Assembly (NCBI RefSeq): GCF_007954505.1
Contig: NZ_CP042412.1
Span: 434,001 to 498,000, forward strand
Length of the DNA stretch: 64,000 bases
DNA from: Microbacterium sp. CBA3102
GTDB taxonomy: Bacteria > Actinomycetota > Actinomycetes > Actinomycetales > Microbacteriaceae
Direction of reading: 5' to 3'
Numbering within the stretch: position 1 is the first letter of the stretch; every line of letters starts with the position of its first letter. Below the pieces are notes generated by a model that saw only the letters and a list, made by a program, of their open reading frames with translations, was not told the origin of the DNA and made no database searches. Shown piece by piece: positions 25,942 through 34,696 of the stretch. Made by a program: the position numbers and the translations under genes.

Positions 25942-27444
25942 TCAGTGCATGGTGGGGATGACGAAGCTGGCGCCGTCACGGATGCCCGCCGCAGGCCAGC
26001 GGCTCGTCACCGTCTTGGTCTTCGTGTAGAACCGGAAGGCGTCGGTGCCGTGCTGGTTGAGGTCGCCGAACCCGCTGCGCTTCCAGCCGCCGAACGTGTA
26101 GTACGCGATCGGCACCGGGATCGGCACGTTCACGCCGACCATCCCGACCTCGACGCGGGCGGCGAAGTCGCGTGCGGCGTCACCGTCGCGCGTGAAGATC
26201 GCGACGCCGTTGCCGTACTCGTGCTCCGAGGCCATGCGCAGCGCCTCTTCGTAGTCGGCAGCACGGGCGATCACGAGCACCGGGCCGAAGATCTCTTCCC
26301 GATAGATCGCCATCTCGGTCGTGACGTGGTCGAACAGGGTCGGTCCGAGGTAGAACCCCTCTTCGTGACCGGGAACGGTGAAGCCGCGGCCGTCGGCGAG
26401 GAGGGTCGCTCCTTCGTCGACGCCCTGCTGGATGTACCCCTCGACCCGTTCCACCGCTGCGCGGGTGACCAGCGGCCCGTAGTCGACGTCCGCCGCGAGA
26501 GAGGGCCCGACCCGCAGCTGGGCGACCCGTTCGGTGAGTTTGGCGGCGAGGGCGTCGGCCGTCTCCTGTCCGACCGGAACGGCCACCGAGATCGCCATGC
26601 AGCGCTCTCCGGCCGAACCGTAGCCCGCACCGATGAGCGCATCCACCGCCTGGTCGAGGTCGGCGTCCGGCATCACGATCATGTGGTTCTTGGCTCCGCC
26701 GAAGCACTGCGCCCGCTTGCCGTGAGCCGTCGCGGTGCCATAGATGTACTCGGCGATCGGTGTGGACCCGACGAACCCGACGGCCCGGATGCGGTCATCG
26801 GTGAGCAGCGCGTCGACCGCCTCCTTGTCACCGTGCACGACGTTGAGCACCCCGGCGGGAAGTCCCGCTTCGAGGAAGAGCTCGGCGAGGCGCACCGGCA
26901 CCGAGGGATCGCGCTCGCTGGGCTTGAGCACGACGGCGTTCCCCGCCGCGAGCGCGGGCCCCGCTTTCCACAGGGGGATCATGGCGGGGAAGTTGAAAGG
27001 GGTGATCGCGGCGACCACGCCCAGGGGCTGCCGCATCGAGTAGACGTCGATTCCGGTCCCCGCGCCCGTGGAGTACTCACCCTTGAGCAGGTGCGGAGCC
27101 CCGGCGGAGAACTCGATGACTTCGAGACCGCGCTGGATGTCGCCCTTGGCATCGTCGACCGTCTTGCCGTGTTCGCTCGCGAGGAGCTCGGCGAGCGGCG
27201 TCATCTCGCGCTGCACCAGGTCGAGGAAGCGCAGCAGCACCCGCGCACGCTTCTGCGGGTTGGTCGCGGCCCAGGCGACCTGGGCCTCCTCGGCGTTGGC
27301 GATCACCCGGCGGACCTCCTCGGCCGACGCCAGCGGCACCCGCGCCTGCACGGCACCGGTGCTCGGATCGAACACATCGGCGAAGCGACCGGAGTCGGGA
27401 GTGAGAAGCGATCCGCCTACGAAGTGGGCGATGGTACGAGTCAT
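25942..27444 (-). CDS. mmsA: CoA-acylating methylmalonate-semialdehyde dehydrogenase
   Basis: A 500-residue aldehyde dehydrogenase that turns methylmalonate semialdehyde into propionyl-CoA with NAD+ and CoA. Seen: FNFPAMIPLWKAGPALAAGNAVVLKPSERDPSVP, VGFVGSTPIAEYIYGTATAHGKRAQCFGGAKNHMIVMPDAD, and the catalytic Cys in GYGSAGERCMAISVAVP, followed by GWKRSGFGDLNQHGTDAFRFYTKTKTVTSRW near the C-terminus, a signature of MmsA. First gene of the valine operon. Propionyl-CoA could be consumed by the prpDBC genes at 34.7-38.4 kb. Confidence 0.95.
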   Translation of the reverse strand: MTRTIAHFVGGSLLTPDSGRFADVFDPSTGAVQARVPLASAEEVRRVIANAEEAQVAWAATNPQKRARVLLRFLDLVQREMTPLAELLASEHGKTVDDAKGDIQRGLEVIEFSAGAPHLLKGEYSTGAGTGIDVYSMRQPLGVVAAITPFNFPAMIPLWKAGPALAAGNAVVLKPSERDPSVPVRLAELFLEAGLPAGVLNVVHGDKEAVDALLTDDRIRAVGFVGSTPIAEYIYGTATAHGKRAQCFGGAKNHMIVMPDADLDQAVDALIGAGYGSAGERCMAISVAVPVGQETADALAAKLTERVAQLRVGPSLAADVDYGPLVTRAAVERVEGYIQQGVDEGATLLADGRGFTVPGHEEGFYLGPTLFDHVTTEMAIYREEIFGPVLVIARAADYEEALRMASEHEYGNGVAIFTRDGDAARDFAARVEVGMVGVNVPIPVPIAYYTFGGWKRSGFGDLNQHGTDAFRFYTKTKTVTSRWPAAGIRDGASFVIPTMH

Positions 27445-27460
27445 TGTGTGACATCCCTCC

Positions 27461-27523
27461 GTGCCGACATTGGCACATTGAGGAGTTTACTCTGGCCTCC
27501 GGAGATTTACTAGGACATCCTAG
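27461..27523. promoter_or_regulatory. two palindromes upstream of mmsA
   Basis: GTGCCGACATTGGCAC (27461-27476, five-bp arms) lies 17 bp before the mmsA start, and the perfect 14-bp palindrome CTAGGACATCCTAG (27510-27523) about 65 bp before it. The second would sit over a promoter and looks like an operator for a TetR- or GntR-type regulator of the valine operon. No matching regulator gene is adjacent. Confidence 0.5.
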
Positions 27524-27850
27524 CATTTTCTCCCGCGTGGGTCTTCTCATCCGTCGGGGTTGTTCGCACCGCGTTCACCGGCCGGCCATCTCCCCCGGGT
27601 ACAACTGCAGATGCGCGGACAGAGACTCAGACCGGATCGGGTGTCACGTCTACCGCGCGCACGGTGAGCACTCTCGCTCCCGTCGCGGCTCCCACGCCGC
27701 GAGACCCCCGCCGAATCGGGTCGGCGGGGGTCCTCTTCGTGGAGGCGGCATCCCTGGGGCGTTCGACCTAGAATCGACCGTGCGCTGCCACCCCTTGCGC
27801 ATCCGCTTCGACGCCCCGACCCCGGGCGTCCGTTCTCCGAGGACCGCATC
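27524..27850. other. intergenic region with hairpin and possible small RNA
   Basis: No convincing gene in these 327 bases, which separate divergent mmsA and the monooxygenase gene. The region holds an 18-codon Arg-rich frame (27611-27667) without a ribosome site, a CGCGGC/GCCGCG hairpin near 27690, and the strong terminator at 27703-27732. A TAGAAT -10 box at 27769-27774 downstream of that terminator could start the monooxygenase mRNA. What is transcribed before the terminator is unclear. Confidence 0.4.
27703..27732 (+). terminator. Rho-independent-type terminator
   Basis: Perfect 12-bp GC-rich stem, GACCCCCGCCGA and its complement, with a six-base loop, followed by CCTCTTCG on the plus strand. 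It precedes the monooxygenase promoter, so it must end some upstream plus-strand transcript, possibly a short RNA. Confidence 0.65.
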
Positions 27851-28435
27851 ATGTCCGAGCCCGTCACCGTGTCCATCCGCCGCGAGGTCGACCCCGGCCG
27901 CATCACCGAGGCGACCGCCTGGGTGCAGACGGGGGTGAACCTCGCGACGAAGTATCCGGGCTTCCTCGGCTCCGGCTGGGTGCGCGCCGGCGAGGACTCG
28001 CAGGTGTGGCACATGCTCTACCGCTTCGCGAGCGAGGAGTCGCTGGTCGCGTGGGAGCAGTCGGCCGAACGCACCTGGTGGCTGTCGATGGGCGAGGGCT
28101 TCGTGCGGAGCGAGCGTTCGAAACGGCGTACCGGCATCGAGGGCTGGTTCGACGAGCCGACCACCGGGACCATCACGCTCCCGTCCTCCGAGGGCGGCAC
28201 CGCCACGGTCACCGTCGCGCCCGCGCCTCCGCGGTGGAAGCAGGCGACCTCGATCTGGCTGGGCTTCTTCCCGGTCAACCTGGCCTTCACCTACGCCCTG
28301 AGTCCCGTTCCCGGCTGGGACGGTCTCCCGATCTGGCTGAGGGTGCTCGTCACGACTCTCGTCCTCACCCCGATCATGGCGTACTGGGTGCTGCCCTTCG
28401 TGACGCGGTCCCTGCGGAGCTGGCTCACACGCTGA
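27851..28435 (+). CDS. antibiotic biosynthesis monooxygenase-like (ABM) membrane protein
   Basis: A 194-residue protein with an ABM-type dimeric alpha-beta barrel domain in the first half (VSIRREVDPGRITEATAWVQTGVNLATKYPGFLGSGWVRAG, VWHMLYRFASEESLVAWEQS) and two C-terminal membrane helices (ATSIWLGFFPVNLAFTYALSPVPGW and LRVLVTTLVLTPIMAYWVLPFVT). This is the known ABM-2TM architecture. The ATG at 27851 has a GAGGA site upstream. The domain can bind or oxidise aromatic or haem-like ligands, but no function is established for the membrane-bound version. Confidence 0.82.
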   Translation: MSEPVTVSIRREVDPGRITEATAWVQTGVNLATKYPGFLGSGWVRAGEDSQVWHMLYRFASEESLVAWEQSAERTWWLSMGEGFVRSERSKRRTGIEGWFDEPTTGTITLPSSEGGTATVTVAPAPPRWKQATSIWLGFFPVNLAFTYALSPVPGWDGLPIWLRVLVTTLVLTPIMAYWVLPFVTRSLRSWLTR

Positions 28436-28493
28436 CGAGACCCCTGCGCACTCGGAACGCGATCACCCCGTCTCGGACGTCGGGCCGGCGAGC

Positions 28494-30005
28494 TCAGCCC
28501 AGAGCGATGGCGGACCAGGACACGGGCGGCAGAGTCACCGTGAGCAGTCCTCCTTCGAGGGCGACCGTGTCGTTGTCGCGGACGGTGACGCGCTCCGGGT
28601 CGGCGAGCGTGTTCACGGCGTACACGTCGTCATCGCTCAGGGTGTGGGCCTCGCACACCCCGACGTCGCCGAGTCCAGCGATGTCCACGGTGACCGTGAT
28701 CGCCTCCGTCGTGCTCCGATTCACCAGGAAGACGGCAGAGCGCCCGGTCTCGGACTCGTGCGTCGCCACCGCGTCGACGAGTGGCACTTCGCCATACAGC
28801 GCGGTGCGGTAGGAGGGCGCGTCGAGCTTGAGCTCGAGCGCGTCCCCCTGGGCCAGGCGCGACGTGATCGAGAAGGGGTAGAACGTGGTCTGCCTCCACG
28901 CGGGCCCGCCCGGCTCGGTCATGATGGGCGCGATCACATTCACCAACTGCGCCAGCGATGCGCTCGTGACCCGATCGGCATGCTTGATCAGCGAGATGAG
29001 GAGGTTGCCGAAGACGACCGCGTCGACGACCGAGTACACGTTCTCCAGCAGACGCGGAGCGATCGGCCAGTTGTCGATGCCGGAGATCTTGTCCACGTCG
29101 CGGAACCGGTCGAGGTACCAGACGTTCCACTCGTCGAAGGAGAGATCGATCTTCTTCGTGCTGCCCCGTACGGCCCCGACGTGATCAGCCGTCGCCACCA
29201 CCGACTCGATGAAGCGATCCATATCGACGGCGGACGCGAGGAACGAGTCGAGGTCTCCGTCCTTCTCCTCGTAGTAGGCGTGGCAGGAGATGTAGTCGAC
29301 GTCGTCGTAGGTGTGCCCGAGCACGACGCGCTCCCATTCACCGAACGTGGGCATGTGCCGGCTCGATGACCCGCAGACGACGAGCGTGACATCGGGGTCC
29401 ATCTGTCGCATGGCCTTGGCCGCCTGCGAGGCGACCTTGCCGTAGTCGTCCGCAGAGCGATGGCCGAGCTGCCACGGACCGTCCATCTCGTTGCCCAGGC
29501 ACCACATCTCGACACCGAACGGCTCGTCACGCCCGTTCTCTCGACGCCGCTCACTCAACGCCGTCCCTCCTCGGATGTTCGCGTACTCGAGAAGATCCAG
29601 TGCCTCCAGCGTCCCCCGGGTGCCGAGGTTGACCGCCATCATGAGGTCGCTGCCCACCTTGTCGAGCCACGAGGCGAACTCATGGAGCCCGACCTCGTTC
29701 GTCTCGGTCGAGTGCCAGGCGAGGTCGAGGCGCCGGGGCCGCTGTTCACGAGGGCCGACCGAGTCTTCCCATCGGAACCCCGAAACGAAGTTGCCGCCGG
29801 GATAGCGGATGGTCGAGACGCCGAGTTCTCGGACGAGGTCGATGACATCACGGCGGAACCCCTCCGCATCCGCGGCCTCATGACCGGGTTCATAGATTCC
29901 GTCGTAGACGTGGCGGCCGAGATGTTCGACGAAGCCGCCGAACAGTCGACGCTGAATGCGCCCGGTCACGAAGTGCGGGTCGATGGTCAGATGGGCCGAT
30001 GGCAT
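28494..30005 (-). CDS. alpha-N-arabinofuranosidase, GH51
   Basis: A 503-residue intracellular glycosidase removing L-arabinofuranose from arabinan or arabinoxylan oligosaccharides by a retaining mechanism. Seen: RRLFGGFVEHLGRHVYDGIYEPG at the N-terminus, acid/base Glu173 in MWCLGNEMDGPWQLG and nucleophile Glu292 in DLSFDEWNVWYLDRF. The 23-residue extension upstream of the ATG at 30005 was dropped because GGAAGAG lies just before that ATG. No signal peptide, so the substrate must be imported, presumably by the divergent ABC operon. It shares LacI-type operators with that operon. Confidence 0.95.
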   Translation of the reverse strand: MPSAHLTIDPHFVTGRIQRRLFGGFVEHLGRHVYDGIYEPGHEAADAEGFRRDVIDLVRELGVSTIRYPGGNFVSGFRWEDSVGPREQRPRRLDLAWHSTETNEVGLHEFASWLDKVGSDLMMAVNLGTRGTLEALDLLEYANIRGGTALSERRRENGRDEPFGVEMWCLGNEMDGPWQLGHRSADDYGKVASQAAKAMRQMDPDVTLVVCGSSSRHMPTFGEWERVVLGHTYDDVDYISCHAYYEEKDGDLDSFLASAVDMDRFIESVVATADHVGAVRGSTKKIDLSFDEWNVWYLDRFRDVDKISGIDNWPIAPRLLENVYSVVDAVVFGNLLISLIKHADRVTSASLAQLVNVIAPIMTEPGGPAWRQTTFYPFSITSRLAQGDALELKLDAPSYRTALYGEVPLVDAVATHESETGRSAVFLVNRSTTEAITVTVDIAGLGDVGVCEAHTLSDDDVYAVNTLADPERVTVRDNDTVALEGGLLTVTLPPVSWSAIALG

Positions 30006-30333
30006 GGGTGCTCTTCCGAGTGAGGACGTGTGCGTCACCAATATACAACGTTGTAAATCTGTCGGCAGGAGCATAACCTGTTCAGCGAAGACAGGTGGAG
30101 GCGGAGCAAACGACCCCGTTCATGGAGCGTCGACATCTCCGCGCCACCCGAAGCTCCGGCGAGAAACGCCACCCAGGCATGAGTTCGAGGAAGAAAGCTG
30201 CCATGACTGATCGAGAACCAGCGCGACGCCCCCACGGCCTCACGAGGACGCATCACCGACATGGTGACGCGGCGCACTGTCAGCCTGTTTACATCGTTGT
30301 GAATTCTGGAACGCTGAGAAGGGGTCGCGGCGC
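30006..30333. promoter_or_regulatory. divergent promoter region with two LacI-type operators
   Basis: The 328-base gap between the arabinofuranosidase and the ABC permease carries two versions of one operator. ATACAACGTTGTAAAT at 30043-30058 has a perfect ACAACGTTGT core 38 bp before the arabinofuranosidase start. TTTACATCGTTGTGAA at 30288-30303 lies 31 bp before the permease start. In the same orientation they share TTTACA-N-CGTTGT. The LacI gene at 33610 is the likely regulator. I see no gene in the middle of the gap. Confidence 0.7.
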
Positions 30334-31233
30334 ATGAAGAAACTGCTCGACAACCAGCGTCTCGCTCCCTACCTGTTCATCCTGCCCTTCGTGCTCACGG
30401 TGCTCGTGTTCTGGCTGGTTCCCGTCGGCCGATCGGTGACGATGAGCTTCCAGGAGGTGCTCTACGGTCAGGCCACGTTCATCGGTACGGAGAACTACGA
30501 GCGGCTCTGGCGCGACCAGGTGTTCTGGAAGGCCATGTTCAACAGCATCCGCTACATGCTCCTCACCCTGGTCATCCTCGTCCCGATCCCGATGGTGCTG
30601 GCGGCGATCATCAACTCCCGACTGGGCAGCAGCCGCATCAAGGACTTCTTCAAGTCCTCGCTCTTCATCCCCGCGCTGACGTCCGTCGTGGTCGCCGGCA
30701 TCATCTTCCGACTGATGTTCTCCGAGACCGACTCGGGTCTGATGAACCAGGTCGTCGAGTTCTTCGGCTTCGGGCCCGTCCGCTGGCTGCGCGAAGACCT
30801 CACCGGTCTCGCGGCACTGCTCCTCCTGGCGCTGTGGAGATGGGCCGGCGTGAACACGATGTACTTCCTCGCCGGCATGCAGGCGATCCCGACCGAGTAC
30901 TACGAGGCGGCGTCGATCGACGGTGCGAGCAAGGTCCAGCAGTTCTTCAACGTCACCCTGCCGGGGCTGAAGCCCACCATCGTCTACGTCACCACGATCA
31001 GCGTGTACGGCGGTCTGGCCATGTTCCTCGAGAGCTTCATGCTCTACGCCGGCAACAACTCACCGAACAACCAGGGCCTGACGATCGTCGGCTACCTCTA
31101 TCGCAAGGGCATCCAGGACAATGACCTCGGCTTCGCCTCCGCCGTGGGCGTCGTGCTCCTCGTGCTGGTCCTCGCGATCAATCTCACTCAGCTCATCGCC
31201 ACGGGCACGTTGAAGAAGGAGTCGGCTCGATGA
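30334..31233 (+). CDS. sugar ABC transporter permease (MalF/UgpA type)
   Basis: A 299-residue inner-membrane permease for a CUT1-family carbohydrate importer. Seen: about six helices, LAPYLFILPFVLTVLVFWLVPVGRSVTMSFQEV at the N-terminus and the EAA loop EYYEAASIDGASKVQQFFNVTLPGLKPTI that docks the ATPase. First gene of the three-gene importer operon; no ATPase gene is encoded nearby, so a shared MsiK-type ATPase probably energises it, as known in Streptomyces. Likely cargo is arabino-oligosaccharides, from the divergent GH51 enzyme. Confidence 0.93.
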   Translation: MKKLLDNQRLAPYLFILPFVLTVLVFWLVPVGRSVTMSFQEVLYGQATFIGTENYERLWRDQVFWKAMFNSIRYMLLTLVILVPIPMVLAAIINSRLGSSRIKDFFKSSLFIPALTSVVVAGIIFRLMFSETDSGLMNQVVEFFGFGPVRWLREDLTGLAALLLLALWRWAGVNTMYFLAGMQAIPTEYYEAASIDGASKVQQFFNVTLPGLKPTIVYVTTISVYGGLAMFLESFMLYAGNNSPNNQGLTIVGYLYRKGIQDNDLGFASAVGVVLLVLVLAINLTQLIATGTLKKESAR

Positions 31234-32111
31234 TGTACCAGACCTCCGCGACGCCGCCTGCCGCCCGCACACGACCACGGATGTCGCGTCGCACGGCGGG
31301 GCTGATACAGAGCGGCTTCCTGATCCTCATCGCTCTCGTCTCGCTCGTCCCGGTGCTCGCGATCGTCTTCGGAACCTTTCAGGACGGCAACGACGTCATC
31401 CGCAACGGGATCTCGTTCTCGACCGACTGGTCGACACTGAGCTTCGACAACTACGTGATGCTCTTCACCGATTCCGGCCTGTACTTCCAATGGTTCTGGA
31501 ACAGTCTCGTGCTCACGGTCGTGCAATTGGTGGGCACTCTCCTCGTGAGCTCGTTCGTCGCCTACGGGTTCGCGATGTACGAGTTCCGCGGCAAGAGCCT
31601 CGGCTTCATCCTCGTGATCATCCTCATGACGATCCCGTTCGAGATGCTCATGCTGCCGCTGTACGTCCAGGTGAACGACATGCGCGCCACGGACCAGTAC
31701 TGGATCGTCGTCCTCCCGTTCCTCGCCCAGGCGGTCACGATCTTCTTCTTCCGGCAGTACTTCCTCGGCATCCCGAAGGAGATCCTCGAGGCCGGTCGCA
31801 TGGACGGAGTGTCGGAGTTCGGCATCTTCTTCCGTCTGGTGGCACCGATCGCCAAACCGGCGTTCGCGGCGATGGCGATCCTCAACAGCATGATCATCTG
31901 GAACAACTTCCTCTGGCCGCTGCTGGTTCTGCGCTCGCCGGACAAGTTCATCCTGCCCATCGGCCTGAACACGCTGCTCACGCCGTACGGCAACAACTAC
32001 GAGCTGCTGATCATCGGCTCGTTCTTCTCCCTGATCCCCCTCCTCATCCTCTTCCTCGCGTTCCAACGGTTCTTCGTGCAGGGCATGACCGCCGGTGCGG
32101 TCAAGGGCTGA
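31230..32111 (+). CDS. sugar ABC transporter permease (MalG type)
   Basis: A 293-residue second permease of the CUT1 importer. Seen: six hydrophobic helices, with the EAA loop KEILEAGRMDGVSEFGIFFRLVAPIAKPAFAAMAI near residues 183-217. The ATG at 31230 overlaps the stop of the first permease by four bases. It would pair with the preceding permease to form the channel. Confidence 0.93.
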   Translation: MMYQTSATPPAARTRPRMSRRTAGLIQSGFLILIALVSLVPVLAIVFGTFQDGNDVIRNGISFSTDWSTLSFDNYVMLFTDSGLYFQWFWNSLVLTVVQLVGTLLVSSFVAYGFAMYEFRGKSLGFILVIILMTIPFEMLMLPLYVQVNDMRATDQYWIVVLPFLAQAVTIFFFRQYFLGIPKEILEAGRMDGVSEFGIFFRLVAPIAKPAFAAMAILNSMIIWNNFLWPLLVLRSPDKFILPIGLNTLLTPYGNNYELLIIGSFFSLIPLLILFLAFQRFFVQGMTAGAVKG

Positions 32112-32154
32112 CACCGAACCTTCCTCTCCCCGTATCCCCCACACAGTCAGGAGT

Positions 32155-33495
32155 ATGACCATGCGATTCCGAAGGATTCTGACCGCGGCGACCGTGGCAG
32201 CAGTGACGGTCGGCGCTCTGTCCGCCTGCGCGAGCGGCACCCCGCAGGACGACGGCGCGAACGCCGACGGCACCACCACACTGGACATGTGGGTCTTCGC
32301 CGAGCTCCACGGCCAGGTCTACGAGCAGATGGCCGAGAGCTGGAACAAGGAGAACCCCGACAAGGCCATCGACCTGAACATCACCGTCTACCCCTACCAG
32401 GACATGCACGACAAGCTCCTGCTCGCCGTGAACTCCGGGGAGGGCCTCCCCGACCTGGCCGACATCGAGGTCGGTAAATTCGCGAATTTCGTCAAGGGCG
32501 ACAACCCGCCGTTGGCGGATCTGACGGAGGTCGCCGCGCCCTACACCGACGACATCGTGCAGGCCCGGCTCGACCTCTACAGCAGGAACGGCAAGATCTA
32601 CGGCTTCCCGACCCACGTCGGCGCCTTCGTGAGCTTCTACAACACCGAACTCCTCGAGAGCGCCGGGATCGACTACACGACGATCGAGACCTGGGACGAC
32701 TTCGCCGCCGCCGGCACCGAGTACTCCGCGGCGACCGGGAAGGCGTTCGGCGTCGCCAGCACGAGCATCTTCTTCACCGAGCCGCTCGCGATCGCACAGA
32801 ACGGCGGTCAGCTCTTCACCGAGGACGGGCGGGGGGACGTCGACGTGAACAGCCCCGAGGTCGTCGACACGATGGAGATGTTCCAGGACATGAAGGAGTC
32901 GGGAGCGATCTCGACGATCCCCGGTGGCAGCCCGGACAGCGAGGAGGCCTTCGGCGCCATCAACGACGGCGACTACGCCGCCGTCGTCTACCCCGCGTGG
33001 TACACCTCGCGTTTCGTCGACTACATGCCGGATCTCGCGGGGAAGATCGCGATCGCTCCCGCTCCGCAGATCGAGGGCTCCGAGGTGCTGACCATCGGCG
33101 GCGGTGGCACCGGCACCGCCGTGATGGCCGGCAGCGGGAAGAAGGAGATCGCCAGCGAGTTCGCGGCCTACAGCAAGCTGTCGCTGGAAGCGAACGTGAA
33201 GGTGTGGGAGGAGCTGGGCTTTGATCCCGTGAACATGTCGGTCTGGGAAGACGAGAAGGTCACGAAGAACCCGGACAACAAGTTCAACCAGTACTTCCAG
33301 ACGAACCTGTTCGACGTGCTGAACTCGGTGAAGGACGGGATCGGTCACTTCGAGTCGTTCTCCAACCCGTCCCTCCCCACGGTCGACAACCAGTTCCGCA
33401 CGGTCACGCTCAACGAGATCTACGAGAACGGCACGCCCGCGGAGGAGGCTCTCGATCAGGCGCAGACCGACCTTCAGAACGAGCTCGGTCAGTAG
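32155..33495 (+). CDS. extracellular sugar-binding lipoprotein
   Basis: A 446-residue solute-binding protein of the CUT1 type, anchored on the outer face of the membrane. Seen: a lipoprotein signal with basic start MTMRFRR, a hydrophobic stretch and lipobox LSAC (Cys25), then TLDMWVFAELHGQVYEQMAESWNKENPDKAIDLNITVYPYQDMHDKLLLAVNSGEGLPDLADIEVG, the family's ligand-binding N-lobe. Tryptophans and aspartates common in oligosaccharide binders are frequent. It is the last gene of the operon, followed by a strong terminator at 33511-33545. Confidence 0.93.
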   Translation: MTMRFRRILTAATVAAVTVGALSACASGTPQDDGANADGTTTLDMWVFAELHGQVYEQMAESWNKENPDKAIDLNITVYPYQDMHDKLLLAVNSGEGLPDLADIEVGKFANFVKGDNPPLADLTEVAAPYTDDIVQARLDLYSRNGKIYGFPTHVGAFVSFYNTELLESAGIDYTTIETWDDFAAAGTEYSAATGKAFGVASTSIFFTEPLAIAQNGGQLFTEDGRGDVDVNSPEVVDTMEMFQDMKESGAISTIPGGSPDSEEAFGAINDGDYAAVVYPAWYTSRFVDYMPDLAGKIAIAPAPQIEGSEVLTIGGGGTGTAVMAGSGKKEIASEFAAYSKLSLEANVKVWEELGFDPVNMSVWEDEKVTKNPDNKFNQYFQTNLFDVLNSVKDGIGHFESFSNPSLPTVDNQFRTVTLNEIYENGTPAEEALDQAQTDLQNELGQ

Positions 33496-33510
33496 CAGCC
33501 GACGATTCGG

Positions 33511-33545
33511 GTGCGGGCGGGAGAGCATTCCTCTCCCGCCCGCAC
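33511..33545 (+). terminator. strong hairpin terminator
   Basis: Perfect 15-bp stem (GTGCGGGCGGGAGAG with its complement) and a five-base loop CATTC, 15 bp after the binding-protein stop. The stem is very GC-rich; a clear T-tract is lacking, as is common in actinobacteria. It separates the importer operon from the LacI gene. Confidence 0.75.
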
Positions 33546-33609
33546 TCTGCGCACGACGTTAGAGTGAGGGGAGCGCGCTGGCGTGACACACGGCGATTGG
33601 TGAGGCCCG

Positions 33610-34659
33610 ATGGATCCGACGATGCACGACGTCGCGCGCCTCGCCGGAGTCTCCATCAAGACCGTCTCGAACGTCATCAACGACTATCCGCATGTGAGCG
33701 CGCAGACCCGCGAACGTGTGCAGACGGCCATCGATGAACTGGGCTACCGGCCGAATCTGTCGGCACGCGGCCTTCGCTCCGGCCGCACGGGTGTCATCGG
33801 CCTCGCCGTTCCCGCTCTGAGCGAGAACTACTTCGCCGAGCTGGCGGATGCGGTCATCCGTGCCGCCGACGACCGGGGGCTCGGTGTCGTCGTCGAGCAG
33901 ACCAGCGGCGACAGGGACCGCGAACTGCAGGTGATCACCGGAGGGCGTCTGCGTCTCACCGACGGACTGCTGTTCAGCCCCGTGGCACTGGGCCAGCCCG
34001 ATGCCGATGCTCTGGACACGGGCTTCCCCCTCGTCCTCCTCGGTGAGCGCATCTTCGACGGCCCGACAGACCACGTCGCCATGCACAACACCTCCGCAGC
34101 CAGAGCTGCGGTGGAGCATCTCCTCGACATCGGGCGCCGGCGCATCGCCCTCGTCGGCGCAGAAGAGGAAGAGACGCCTGGCACCAGCTCGGCGAAGCTG
34201 CGACTCGCCGGCTATCGGGAGGCGTTCCTCGAGGCCGGCTTCGAGGTCGACCCACGGCTCATCCGCACGAGCGCGCACTGGAGTCGCAGCGGAGGTCTCC
34301 TGGCGATCCGCGAGCTGATCAGCGAAGGGGTGGCGTTCGACGGGGTCTTCGCCCTCAACGACGCCCTCGGTCTGGGGGCGCTCCGCGCGCTGGGCGAGGC
34401 GGGGTTGCGCGTCCCCGAGGACGTCGCGGTGATCGGGTTCGACGACATCGACGAGGCCAAGTTCTCGATCCCCTCCATGTCCAGCGTCGACGCCGGGCGC
34501 ACACAGATCGCGGTGGCAGCCGTGGACCTGCTCATCGAGCGCATCGAGGAGAAGGGCGGTCGTCGCTCGCCGCGCACGGTGAAGCCGGGGTTCCGCATCG
34601 TCAGACGCGAGTCGACGGGCTTCCCCGGGCGCACCGCTCACCCCGATCCCGCCCTGTGA
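33610..34659 (+). CDS. LacI family transcriptional regulator of the arabinoside locus
   Basis: A 349-residue LacI/GalR-type repressor. Seen: N-terminal helix-turn-helix MHDVARLAGVSIKTVSNVINDYPHVSAQTRERVQTAIDELGYRPN, then a periplasmic-binding-protein-like sensor domain with RSGRTGVIGLAVPALSENYFAELADAVI and GFDDIDEAKFSIPSMSSVD. Its position after the importer and the repeated ACAACGTTGT-type operators in front of the GH51 and importer genes support a role as their repressor. The inducer is probably arabinose or an arabinoside. Confidence 0.92.
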   Translation: MDPTMHDVARLAGVSIKTVSNVINDYPHVSAQTRERVQTAIDELGYRPNLSARGLRSGRTGVIGLAVPALSENYFAELADAVIRAADDRGLGVVVEQTSGDRDRELQVITGGRLRLTDGLLFSPVALGQPDADALDTGFPLVLLGERIFDGPTDHVAMHNTSAARAAVEHLLDIGRRRIALVGAEEEETPGTSSAKLRLAGYREAFLEAGFEVDPRLIRTSAHWSRSGGLLAIRELISEGVAFDGVFALNDALGLGALRALGEAGLRVPEDVAVIGFDDIDEAKFSIPSMSSVDAGRTQIAVAAVDLLIERIEEKGGRRSPRTVKPGFRIVRRESTGFPGRTAHPDPAL

Positions 34660-34696
34660 CCGTCGCCCTCTGAGCTCGAATCGCGGGCGGGGGCTC

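Noticed and set aside
27540-27700. Possible tRNA or riboswitch before the terminator at 27703.
   Set aside because: No T-loop, anticodon arm or conserved riboswitch core could be recognised; I report only the hairpins and the short frame.
34663-34692. TCGAATCGCG between the LacI gene and prpC looked like another copy of palindrome family B.
   Set aside because: Only one half-site is present; the right TTCGAA end is missing, and the sequence is better read as a weak CTGAG...CTCAG hairpin between convergent genes.
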